Assembly (NCBI GenBank): GCA_964569025.1
Contig: CAZMSQ010000006.1
Coordinates: forward strand, 1-64,000
Source of the DNA: CAZMSQ01 sp964569025
GTDB taxonomy: Bacteria; Bacteroidota; Bacteroidia; Chitinophagales; Saprospiraceae
Direction: 5' to 3'
Length of the DNA: 64,000 nt
The notes beneath the pieces are model-generated. The model worked only from the letters and a program-made list of their open reading frames with translations, ran no database searches and was not told the DNA's origin. The translations under genes were made by a program, and so were the position numbers. This document shows positions 25,815-33,902 of this stretch, piece after piece (the first letter of the stretch is position 1; every line of letters starts with the position of its first letter).

Positions 25815-28800
25815 TTATTGGCCCGCGCCAGCCGGGTCAAACGGGCCGAGAATGGCATTGATTTCCTGATCAAATTCCTGATCCTCAAGCCCACGGGCAA
25901 TGTTGAGCAGATTCTGTCGGGTCCCCTCAGCCATCGAATAATCCTGACGGAAGCTACCCTCTAAATCATCAGGGCTTAGCGAATAGTAGAACGGAAGCCA
26001 GTCGGCCAGATATTTTGCCAATTCTCTGGTTCTCTCTTTTGCCTTCTCGATGGCGCCTGTTTTTCCGTAGAGGTCTATCATGGAAATGGTGCTGAATCCA
26101 TATGAGAAATTCATCAATGGGAATGCCTGGAAATAGGCATCAGCAATTTCTTCTGCCTTCTGCTTTTCACCCGCTCTCAGGTAGGCATCAGCAGCCCGCA
26201 TCATAGACAACTGCATGGACTGTACGCTCGGACGGTAACTGTTGTCCACAAATGTTTTATGCGTATCGAAATTGCCCCATTTCCACATATTGGTTATCAG
26301 ATTGTGAGCCTTGTCAGTGTTCACCCGGCCAAGCCCCACCAGACCCATTCTTCGCGAATCATCGGTTGGATTAATCACCGGGGTAATGCGAAGAGCAAGG
26401 CCCTCAAGGGCAGTATATCGGCCAAGGCCCAAAAGGGCCGCACGGCGGCTGGTGACAGCAAAATAAATGGGGCGCTCCCACAAATTGGAAGCGAGAATGT
26501 CCAGCACCGCAAGGTCACCCTTGAACATGTTGTTCTTGTCCAGGTCAATAATGATTTCAGGCACCAACACCGAATCTGTCGACAGAATTGCACCGGTTTC
26601 AATCGCTGCCTGACGGTTTACCGGAATGGATAACTTGCGTGCCGGAAGATAGCTTTCCAAGCGCCCGCCAAACTCAGAGGAGTGGTCTTCGGCCACAAAT
26701 TTCAAAGCTTCCTTTGCATCCATAATGCGGTCTCCCGATCTCTGGAATGGATCGATTGGCACTTGATTTCGCCGATACCCGCGGTACGCCTCTTCCGGAA
26801 TGGTCAACTTGATTGCCTCCGAATCATTGACCTTTCGCCTCAACTGGTTGATGTACCAGTCAACGGCAATCAGACTGAGATTGACGACTCTGACGTCGGT
26901 GCGGATGCCCTCAACTTCCTGAGCATACCACAATGGGTAGGTGTCGTTGTCGCCATAGGTGAAGAGAATGGCATTGGGCTCGCAGGAGTGTAGAAAGTTT
27001 GCTGCATAGTCGCGTGCAGCCTCATGGGTGCGGCGGCTGTGGTCGTCGTAGTTTTGAGTGCCCATCAGGACCGGTGCAATCAGGACCAGTGCCGCGGCAA
27101 GAGGGGCAGCAATGCCTGCGCCCGCCTTGAATCGTTCGCGAATAATCTCGTACAAAGCAGGCACAGCCATTCCCATCCATATGCAAAATGTTATGAATGA
27201 TCCTACCAACACATAATCGCGCTCTCGAGGCTCCTGAGGGGGCTGGTTCGATTGGACAATAATCCCGATACCAGTTACCAAAAACAAAGCCAAGAGGGCA
27301 ATGAAATCCTCCCTCCTTTTGGTGTAACTAAACACCATGCCTAAGAGTCCAAATAAAAATGGAAGTAGGAAATATTTGTTTCTGCTTTCCTCTGTGCGCA
27401 CGTCTTCAGGCAACTGACTCATGTTATGGAGTCGCATTTCGTCCAAAGGCGTAATCCCCGACAACCAATTTCCACGAGAGACATCTCTTGGATGATACCC
27501 CTGATCTGCATTCTGACGACCCGCAAAGTTCCACATGAAATACCGCCAATACATCCATCCCAGCTGGTAGCGGACAAAAAAGCTGAGATTGTCTCCCATA
27601 GAGGGCGGCCCCTGCTTGCCATTCATCCAGTCTCGTCGGTAAATGTCGGGCCTTCCCTGAGTACCGTCTGCCATCCGCGGGAACAGCATCTTGTCGTTGT
27701 CATTGTAGGTGTAGCTGAGTCTCCTGTCAACCACCTCATAACGCCCTGCATCGTCTACATAATCATACTTGTCGGATGATTCTGTGCCGGTAATGTCTGC
27801 ATCAAAGTGCGGACCACGGAGCAGCGGGCGGTCGCCATATTGCTCGCGGTTGAGGTAAGGGACCAGACGCATGACGTTGTCTGGTTCGTTCATATTGATG
27901 GGCGGTCCAGCATTGGCTCTGATGACAACCACACCGATGGTTGAAAATCCGATGACAATCATCGTACAGGCGATCACGAGCTTCTGCAGAAACCCATGCT
28001 TATTGGCGTGGGCATAGCGAAGAGCAAAAAATACCGCCGCACTAATCAACAGCAAGGTCGGAATGATGCCGGTATGCTGTGGCATACCCAGAGAATTCAC
28101 CATAAAACGCTCGAACCCTCCCCACAAATTGGGAATCCCGATGATCACAAGCGATTGGGTGAAAAACAAAAAGCCCAGCCCCGCCGCAACGGCAAGGGTC
28201 ATTCCTTTAAAAGAGTATTCTTCATTCTTCTTAAAGTAATATAACAGCGCAATGAATGGAAAGACCAGCAAACTGAGCAGGTGCACACCCACAGAAAGTC
28301 CGGCAGCATAAAATGAGAATATCAGCCAACGGTCCTGATCAGCATCCTCTTTGGGAGCTGCATACCAGCGCACGGCCGCCCAGGCAGTCAGCGCCGTAAA
28401 AAAAGTAGACATGGCGTAAACTTCACCTTCAACAGCCGAAAACCAGATGGATGTGCTGAATGCAGTGGCAAGCCCGGCTACCAGTCCGCCGCCCGCAAGG
28501 GCTATGGCCTGGTCCCTGCTGACTTCCTCACTGCGCCCAACAAGGGCCAGCTTGCCCATCATGAATGCCATCCATGCTGCGAAGGTAGCCGCAAAGGCCG
28601 AACAGATGCCAGAAAGGAGATTGACCGAGAAAGCTATGTCTGATGGGTTGCTGGAAAACATCTCCGCCACCCACGTAAACATGCGGCCGACAATCAAAAA
28701 CATGGGTGCCCCGGGAGGGTGGACCACCTGAAGCTTGTAAGCACCGGAGACAAACTCCCCGCAGTCCCAAAGACTGCCGGTACGCTCAACGGAAAAAAAA

Positions 28801-28865
28801 TAAACCAAAAAGGTGATTCCGAATACAAGCCATCCGGTCAGGTTGCCGAGCTTTCTGTAATGCAT
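25815..28865 (-). CDS. DUF2723/GT117 multi-pass membrane protein
   Basis: A 1016-aa membrane protein starting MHYRKLGNLTGWLVFGITF. The family signature is in the N-terminal third: TGSLWDCGEFVSGAYKLQ followed by VVHPPGAPMFLIVGRMF, then about 10-12 membrane helices up to roughly residue 600. The C-terminal region is soluble with TPR-like helices. DUF2723 proteins are GT-C-fold glycosyltransferases (CAZy GT117) of Bacteroidota, thought to transfer sugars to exported proteins. The frame is open 27 codons further upstream, but the ATG at 28865 begins at the conserved domain. rpiB follows closely. Confidence 0.86.
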   Translation of the reverse strand: MHYRKLGNLTGWLVFGITFLVYFFSVERTGSLWDCGEFVSGAYKLQVVHPPGAPMFLIVGRMFTWVAEMFSSNPSDIAFSVNLLSGICSAFAATFAAWMAFMMGKLALVGRSEEVSRDQAIALAGGGLVAGLATAFSTSIWFSAVEGEVYAMSTFFTALTAWAAVRWYAAPKEDADQDRWLIFSFYAAGLSVGVHLLSLLVFPFIALLYYFKKNEEYSFKGMTLAVAAGLGFLFFTQSLVIIGIPNLWGGFERFMVNSLGMPQHTGIIPTLLLISAAVFFALRYAHANKHGFLQKLVIACTMIVIGFSTIGVVVIRANAGPPINMNEPDNVMRLVPYLNREQYGDRPLLRGPHFDADITGTESSDKYDYVDDAGRYEVVDRRLSYTYNDNDKMLFPRMADGTQGRPDIYRRDWMNGKQGPPSMGDNLSFFVRYQLGWMYWRYFMWNFAGRQNADQGYHPRDVSRGNWLSGITPLDEMRLHNMSQLPEDVRTEESRNKYFLLPFLFGLLGMVFSYTKRREDFIALLALFLVTGIGIIVQSNQPPQEPRERDYVLVGSFITFCIWMGMAVPALYEIIRERFKAGAGIAAPLAAALVLIAPVLMGTQNYDDHSRRTHEAARDYAANFLHSCEPNAILFTYGDNDTYPLWYAQEVEGIRTDVRVVNLSLIAVDWYINQLRRKVNDSEAIKLTIPEEAYRGYRRNQVPIDPFQRSGDRIMDAKEALKFVAEDHSSEFGGRLESYLPARKLSIPVNRQAAIETGAILSTDSVLVPEIIIDLDKNNMFKGDLAVLDILASNLWERPIYFAVTSRRAALLGLGRYTALEGLALRITPVINPTDDSRRMGLVGLGRVNTDKAHNLITNMWKWGNFDTHKTFVDNSYRPSVQSMQLSMMRAADAYLRAGEKQKAEEIADAYFQAFPLMNFSYGFSTISMIDLYGKTGAIEKAKERTRELAKYLADWLPFYYSLSPDDLEGSFRQDYSMAEGTRQNLLNIARGLEDQEFDQEINAILGPFDPAGAGQ

Positions 28866-28978
28866 AAAGAAGGGCGTTGTGTCGTGTGGGTTGAAAAATG
28901 CAACATGCAAAAATAATAAAAATGGCGGATGGCCTGTGGTGCTCATTCGGGGTTTCCTGACTTTTCAGACAGGTATCG

Positions 28979-28986
28979 TACCTTTA
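28979..28986 (+). promoter_or_regulatory. Likely -7 box (TACCTTTA) before the small membrane protein
   Basis: Seven of eight-type match to TAnnTTTG, 18 bp upstream of the ATG at 29004, in the divergent region with the GT117 gene. It argues against longer starts of the small gene. Confidence 0.4.
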
Positions 28987-29003
28987 CCCCAAAGCCACAC
29001 TTC

Positions 29004-29156
29004 ATGCTGAAATTACTCACGCTGGCCATCCTCGCCTTTTTTATCTACCGACTCTATAAAAAGAGCACTCTTGATAAGCCAGACCAAGCCGCTGGCACCC
29101 AATCGCGGGGCTCAGGAGACGACACTGACTACATTGATTACGAAGAAGTTGACTGA
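29004..29156 (+). CDS. Small single-pass membrane protein, 50 aa
   Basis: The ATG at 29004 encodes MLKLLTLAILAFFIYRLYKK, one N-terminal membrane helix with a basic stop-transfer end, followed by an acidic tail rich in Asp, Glu and Tyr (DDTDYIDYEEVD). The stop overlaps the ATG of the pseudouridine synthase by one base (TGATG), which supports real translation. The layout resembles small DUF4834-like Bacteroidota proteins, but I cannot confirm the family. Confidence 0.6.
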   Translation: MLKLLTLAILAFFIYRLYKKSTLDKPDQAAGTQSRGSGDDTDYIDYEEVD

Positions 29157-29863
29157 TGCATAACTCGCAGTTTTCCATTTCTGACCACATTCTCTTAAAC
29201 ACCAATCAATTTCTGGTGCTCAACAAGCCACCCGGCATTGCCGTCCAGGGGGCTCGTGATGGGGAGCGTACGCTGCTTGATCTGGCAGAAATCTACTGTA
29301 AGCACCCGCTTAAAGTCATCCACCGGCTCGATAGGGTAGTGAGTGGCGTGGTCGTGCTTGGCAAAAATGCCAGGGCACAGACCGCCATTTCCGCCCAGTT
29401 TCAAAATGCAACAGTCCACAAAATCTACTGGGCCATTGTTGAGCAATTGCCCCCACACCACGAAGCTACCATTCGCCTGCCCCTCATCCGCAACCCTCGC
29501 ATCAACAAATCATTCGTGGCCACCCCCACGACCTCCGGCGCCAAATGGGCCGAGCTTTCCTACCGGCACCTCTCCTCCAGCGACCGCTACCACCTGCTCG
29601 AAATTCGCCCCCGCACCGGGCGCCATCACCAAATCCGCGCCATCATGGCCTCCATCGGCAGCCCCATCAAGGGAGATGTGAAATACGGCGCCCGCCGCAA
29701 TAACCCCGACCGCTCCATCAACCTTCACGCCCTCAGCCTTCACTTCACCCACCCCGTCTCCTCCGAGCCCCAATCCGCCACAGCCCCTCCCCCCGATTCC
29801 CCCCTCTGGTCTTTCTTCCTCAACCACCACCCCCTCCCCCCTGACCCGGTCGGACCGCTATAG
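29156..29863 (+). CDS. RluA-family RNA pseudouridine synthase
   Basis: A 235-aa RluA/RsuA-superfamily enzyme that isomerises uridine to pseudouridine in RNA. It has the motif I segment LVLNKPPGIAVQG, the catalytic motif HRLDRVVSG with Asp59, and RPRTGRHHQIRA. The last residues (PPDPVGPL) and the TAG stop are encoded inside dispersed repeat copy B, so the natural C-terminus may have been replaced by repeat insertion. It is translationally coupled to the upstream small membrane protein. Which RNA position it modifies is not evident. Confidence 0.88.
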   Translation: MHNSQFSISDHILLNTNQFLVLNKPPGIAVQGARDGERTLLDLAEIYCKHPLKVIHRLDRVVSGVVVLGKNARAQTAISAQFQNATVHKIYWAIVEQLPPHHEATIRLPLIRNPRINKSFVATPTTSGAKWAELSYRHLSSSDRYHLLEIRPRTGRHHQIRAIMASIGSPIKGDVKYGARRNNPDRSINLHALSLHFTHPVSSEPQSATAPPPDSPLWSFFLNHHPLPPDPVGPL

Positions 29864-29876
29864 CCGTCCGACCAGA
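29840..29876. repeat. Dispersed palindromic repeat, copy B
   Basis: CTATAG-centred palindrome with core arms 29848-29873 (one mismatched pair). The first 29 nt are identical to the reverse complement of copy A, so it is inserted in the opposite orientation. It overlaps the 3' end of the pseudouridine synthase gene and supplies its TAG stop. Confidence 0.82.
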
Positions 29877-29969
29877 TTTGCAAATGGTCTCGAGATATGA
29901 ATGATATTATCACCCCTTGGATTTTACCTTTGTCAGGCAAAGGCGCAACTTTCTGCCTGCTTTTCTTTT

Positions 29970-29977
29970 TATATTTG
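29970..29977 (+). promoter_or_regulatory. -7 box (TATATTTG) before the acyl-CoA dehydrogenase gene
   Basis: Perfect TAnnTTTG match 43 bp before the ATG at 30021. It places the transcription start just after the repeat copy B. Confidence 0.6.
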
Positions 29978-30020
29978 CAGGCATTCGTTTTGATCATTTT
30001 ACAGCGTGAATCATTGGCAT

Positions 30021-31211
30021 ATGACTTTTCAACTCACTGAAGAACAGCTCGCTGTCCGGGAAGCAGCTCGTGAATTTGCTCAAAAAGAACTCAAGCCGGG
30101 AGTCATCGAACGGGATACCCACATGAAATACCCGACCGAACAGGTCCGAATGATGGCCGAACTTGGGTTTCTTGGCATGATGGTCTCTCCCGAATATGGG
30201 GGTGGAGGAATGGATACGGTCTCTTATGTGCTTGCAATGGAAGAATTGTCAAAGATTGATGCGTCCAGCTCCGTGATTATGTCAGTGAATAATTCGCTGG
30301 TGTGCTGGGGGCTTGAAACCTACGGGACCGAAGAGCAAAAGAATAAATACCTGCCACGATTAGCCAGTGGAGAATGGATTGGGTCATTCTGTCTCTCTGA
30401 GCCTGAGGCTGGCAGTGACGCTACCTCGCAACGCACAACTGCAGTAGATATGGGTGACCACTATCTGCTGAACGGGACTAAAAACTGGATAACCAATGGA
30501 GGGACCTCCCAGGTCCATCTCGTCATTGCTCAGTCTGACCCGGAAAAGGGCCATCACGGCATCAATGCGTTTATCGTGGAAACTTCACAGGAAGGTGTGC
30601 ATATCGGAGCGAAGGAGGATAAAATGGGGATACGGGCATCGGATACCCACACCATAATGTACAGCGATGTGAAGGTGCCAAAGGAAAATAAGATTGGAGA
30701 GGATGGCTTCGGGTTCAAGTTTGCCATGAAGACCCTGTCTGGTGGCCGTATAGGTATTGCGGCCCAAGCCTTGGGCATTGCAGCAGGTGCATACGAGTTG
30801 TCTCTTGCATACGCTCGCGAGCGGGAGGCCTTCGGCAAACCCATCAGCAAGCATCAGGCCATTGCCTTTAAACTGGCAGATATGGCTACAGAAATTGAAG
30901 CCGCCCGTCTTCTGGTGTATCGGGCCGCCTGGATGAAAGATCAGGGGCTGAACTATGATACTGCCAGCGCTATGGCAAAACTATTTGCCTCTGATGTTGC
31001 AATGAGGCAGACTGTCGAAGCAGTGCAGGTGCATGGAGGCTATGGCTATGTCAAGGAATATCATGTAGAGCGACTGATGCGGGATGCGAAAATCACTCAG
31101 ATTTATGAGGGGACTTCAGAAATCCATAAACTGGTCATCTCCCGTGATATACTCAATGGCAATCTCTATGTGCCGGTTATGATGCACGCAGGAATGGCCC
31201 CGGGTGTGTAA
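30021..31211 (+). CDS. Acyl-CoA dehydrogenase
   Basis: A 396-aa flavoprotein of the short-chain acyl-CoA dehydrogenase family. It shows FCLSEPEAGSDA, NGTKNWITNGG, GIRASDTHTIMYSDVKVP, GRIGIAAQALGIAAGAYELS and VQVHGGYGYVKEYHVERLMRD cut as usual into the FAD-binding regions, then IYEGTSEI with the catalytic base Glu363. It oxidises an acyl-CoA to the enoyl-CoA in fatty acid or branched-chain amino acid breakdown. The ATG at 30021 (MTFQLTEEQ) matches family N-termini better than the GTG five codons before. Confidence 0.94.
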   Translation: MTFQLTEEQLAVREAAREFAQKELKPGVIERDTHMKYPTEQVRMMAELGFLGMMVSPEYGGGGMDTVSYVLAMEELSKIDASSSVIMSVNNSLVCWGLETYGTEEQKNKYLPRLASGEWIGSFCLSEPEAGSDATSQRTTAVDMGDHYLLNGTKNWITNGGTSQVHLVIAQSDPEKGHHGINAFIVETSQEGVHIGAKEDKMGIRASDTHTIMYSDVKVPKENKIGEDGFGFKFAMKTLSGGRIGIAAQALGIAAGAYELSLAYAREREAFGKPISKHQAIAFKLADMATEIEAARLLVYRAAWMKDQGLNYDTASAMAKLFASDVAMRQTVEAVQVHGGYGYVKEYHVERLMRDAKITQIYEGTSEIHKLVISRDILNGNLYVPVMMHAGMAPGV

Positions 31212-31262
31212 TTTCTTTTCCCCGGCAGTCCGGTGGCAGACTCCCGGGATGGTCTGTACCTG

Positions 31263-32390
31263 ATGTCTCTGCATGAAGACAGCTCATCTATGCGTTCTGG
31301 AGTTTGGCATATAGGTACAATCACGGGCATCCCGGTTAAGGTGCACATCTCGTTTGTGTTGGTTTTTCTCATCTTCGCCTTTCCAAATATTGGCCTCGAT
31401 GAGTTCTGGAGACTCTTCCTATGGGATAGCCTGTTTGTGCTGCTGCTGTTTTCTTGTGTTCTTTTGCACGAGTTTGGTCACGCCCTGACGGCCCGGCGGT
31501 ATGGAGTAGGCACTCGAGAAATCGTTTTGCTGCCAATCGGCGGGCTGGCAATGCTGGAGCATTTGCCAGAAAAGCCGGTTCAGGAGCTGGTCATTGCCCT
31601 GGCTGGCCCGGCAGTTAATTTTGTCATAGCACTCGTCCTTAGTGCGTACTTTCTGTTTTACCCCGTCGATCAGCTCATAGCCTACGCCAACAGGTTTGGC
31701 CCCGCTCCGATATTCGCACACCCGCTGCTGATTATCCCGGTGCTGATGCTGACCAATTTGATGCTGGGAGTATTCAATCTGATTCCGGCATTCCCGATGG
31801 ACGGAGGCCGGGTGCTGAGAGCGCTGCTGGCCATCCGGGTGGGCAGGGTCAATGCAACCCGCATTGCGACAGGCCTGGGGCAACTCTTCGCAGCCGGATT
31901 TGTCGCACTTGCCTTTTACACATCCAGTGTGCTCGTCGGAATCATTGGTCTGTTTATCTTTTTCGCCGCTCGCCGCGAGCTTAAAGTGGTTCGTACCACA
32001 GATTTCCTGAAGTCGACCAGCTTCAGCCAAATTGCTCATCTGCCCCCTCTGATTGTCCTGTACGAAGAGCAAACCGTCTCAGATGCTGCGGAGGCAATGC
32101 TCCAGGGCCAGGATTGGCCCATCCTTGTGCAAGATGGGCAAGGCTCCCCAGCCGGCGTGATTGAGCCGGTTCAGCTACAACCAGAAATGGTGCAGTCAAA
32201 CCCTGAAGCACCGGTCAGGTCGCTGATGAACACGCAGTTCGCAGTGCTGTATGAGTCAGTCTCGCTGCAAGCTGCAATCGATTCTGGAGCACGTCTGCTT
32301 CTGGTGCTTCATAAATCCGACCACTCGCCAATATGTGTCCTTAACCGTGCTTCGCTGACCCGCCTGATTGCGGAGTCGTCAAATGCCTGA
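31263..32390 (+). CDS. M50-family site-2 protease-like membrane metalloprotease
   Basis: A 375-aa membrane protease. The zinc motif HEFGH (His69, Glu70, His73) lies in an early transmembrane helix and the second motif NLIPAFPMDGGR in a later one. Five or six helices precede a C-terminal soluble region (about 245-375) that resembles a pair of weak CBS domains. Site-2 proteases cut membrane-bound regulators such as anti-sigma factors. Starts at GTG 31233 or ATG 31290 are also possible; all keep the domain. Its last 50 bp overlap, tail to tail, the convergent ECF sigma factor gene. Confidence 0.86.
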   Translation: MSLHEDSSSMRSGVWHIGTITGIPVKVHISFVLVFLIFAFPNIGLDEFWRLFLWDSLFVLLLFSCVLLHEFGHALTARRYGVGTREIVLLPIGGLAMLEHLPEKPVQELVIALAGPAVNFVIALVLSAYFLFYPVDQLIAYANRFGPAPIFAHPLLIIPVLMLTNLMLGVFNLIPAFPMDGGRVLRALLAIRVGRVNATRIATGLGQLFAAGFVALAFYTSSVLVGIIGLFIFFAARRELKVVRTTDFLKSTSFSQIAHLPPLIVLYEEQTVSDAAEAMLQGQDWPILVQDGQGSPAGVIEPVQLQPEMVQSNPEAPVRSLMNTQFAVLYESVSLQAAIDSGARLLLVLHKSDHSPICVLNRASLTRLIAESSNA

Positions 32391-32997
32391 AACAAGGGTG
32401 CTTTTTCAGCCTGCGACGCAAATTCCGCCGGCCGTTTTGCATATAACTCTTGACCTGATTATAAGTCATTCCCTTCTCCTCACAAATTTCCCGATAACTG
32501 TACTCTTGGTAATAATAAAGCTCCAGACAATCCCGCTGCGGTCGGGGCAGGCCTTTTAACTCGCGGTTCAGCAGTACCCATGAAGGTTTTCGGGCGCTGT
32601 AATGGACTTGCGCTGGTGTAGAAGACGTCTCAAGCGGACGTTTGAATTCAAGGTAAGACTCCGGACGTATCCGGTAACGCATCCGCCTTTGTGCCCGTAA
32701 TTCCATCAAGCATTCATTGAGGCATATAGCTCGTAGCCATGCCGCAAACCGCCCTTTATCAGCATTTTCGAGATTCGCAAGAAAAACCTCTAACACACGC
32801 ATGCACATATCTTCAGCATCTTCACGAAGCGGGAAATACCTGTTGCAAATACGCTTGATAAACGGCACATAACGGTGCACCAATTCTTCGAGATACTCTT
32901 GATTGGAGGTTTGGGCGTACAATGCAATGAGGGAGGAGTCGTCGAGGCATAAAAGGCGATCTGCCTGACTGACAGTCAGAGAGGGGTGGGTTTTCAT
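32341..32997 (-). CDS. ECF-type RNA polymerase sigma factor
   Basis: A 218-aa sigma-70-family factor with only regions 2 and 4. Region 2 has FIKRICNRYFPLREDAEDMCMRV with its -10-binding helix, and region 4 has LPRPQRDCLELYYYQEYSYREICEEKGMTYNQVKSYM, seen here in separate parts as a helix-turn-helix. The N-terminus and basic C-terminal tail (RRNLRRRLKKH) are not conserved. No anti-sigma gene is adjacent. Its 3' end overlaps the convergent site-2 protease gene by 50 bp. Confidence 0.88.
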   Translation of the reverse strand: MKTHPSLTVSQADRLLCLDDSSLIALYAQTSNQEYLEELVHRYVPFIKRICNRYFPLREDAEDMCMRVLEVFLANLENADKGRFAAWLRAICLNECLMELRAQRRMRYRIRPESYLEFKRPLETSSTPAQVHYSARKPSWVLLNRELKGLPRPQRDCLELYYYQEYSYREICEEKGMTYNQVKSYMQNGRRNLRRRLKKHPCFRHLTTPQSGGSAKHG

Positions 32998-33139
32998 TGG
33001 GGTTTGGTTTTTTGGTCTGATTCAAAAATAAGAGAGATTTTCTGGAATTTCAACTAATCCCGCTTATTTTTTGAGAAATACCGCAATGGGCAATTCTTCT
33101 CTTTTTTATTTGAGGTTATGGAGAATGGGAATAGGTTCT

Positions 33140-33853
33140 TTACAGAAAGCCAGAAAGGGGGTTGGCGCCATAAAGTGTTCCGGTGGTTTGATAGGGGTGG
33201 TATCGGGCAAAAAGCTCTTCGGAATACCAGCCGTTTTGCCGGGTTTTCATCACCACTTCCTTGTGATATGGGTGCTGATAGGCGTAGGCCATCATATCAC
33301 TTGTGTTCCGCCAAAAGCTGAAAGTTGCCTGTTGGACAATTGGCAATTCTCCTACTCCCATTGAGAAAAGTGGCTGTATGGGAACCTCCTGAATCGCCCT
33401 GCTGACCCGGGCTACACGGCTCCAAAAATGCCACAGGTGAGGTCTTGCGATGGTTGCTCGTGTCAGAATGCCCACGGTGCGGTCTTTGGCATGAGTGGTT
33501 GCCTCTACAAAAGGTTGGCTCCCATCCCAGGAACCGTGCGATTTGAACGCCTGCATATGCGTTATCCAGTGCTCAGCACTGAGGTCTGACAGCAGTTGCC
33601 ACCAGGGATGCGAGTTGAAAAACTCCCATGAGGCAGCCTCTGATTCCCATGATTGCAAAACACCATAGACACCCCAATTGGGCCACATACGAAAACCTTG
33701 ACCAGCTCCGGTGCCCAGCATCTTGCCGAATGTCATCCCCTCAATGCCTTTGAGGTGGCCGGGCGACAAGCCCATCTGCCGGAAGGCGTTCCATTTTGAA
33801 GATGGGTCCTTGAACCGGAAAAAACTGATGGTGCTGACAGATGTGTCAATCAT
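33140..33853 (-). CDS. CrtA-like (spheroidene monooxygenase family) protein
   Basis: A 237-aa protein that I recognise as resembling CrtA, spheroidene monooxygenase. Matching segments are MTFGKMLGTGAGQGF, WGVYGVLQSWESEAA, SHGSWDGSQPF, VGILTRATI, GVGELPIVQQATFSFWRN and NGWYSEELFARYHPY. CrtA introduces keto groups in acyclic carotenoids and uses heme with reduced ferredoxin. No other carotenoid gene is in the window, so its real substrate is open. A ferredoxin and reductase pair lies 2.5 kb away and could supply electrons, which is only a guess. Confidence 0.72.
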   Translation of the reverse strand: MIDTSVSTISFFRFKDPSSKWNAFRQMGLSPGHLKGIEGMTFGKMLGTGAGQGFRMWPNWGVYGVLQSWESEAASWEFFNSHPWWQLLSDLSAEHWITHMQAFKSHGSWDGSQPFVEATTHAKDRTVGILTRATIARPHLWHFWSRVARVSRAIQEVPIQPLFSMGVGELPIVQQATFSFWRNTSDMMAYAYQHPYHKEVVMKTRQNGWYSEELFARYHPYQTTGTLYGANPLSGFL

Positions 33854-33902
33854 TCCAAAAAAACAGGCACGCTCGCAGATGGTTGTACCAGGAGTGCAAA
33901 GT

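Noticed and set aside
30006..30020. GTG start for the acyl-CoA dehydrogenase
   Set aside because: The ATG at 30021 gives MTFQLTEEQ, the usual family N-terminus; the five-residue extension MNHWH is not conserved in the family.
31419..32072. Minus-strand open frame inside the site-2 protease gene
   Set aside because: Low-complexity Gln/Asp/His-rich translation, antisense to a well supported gene.
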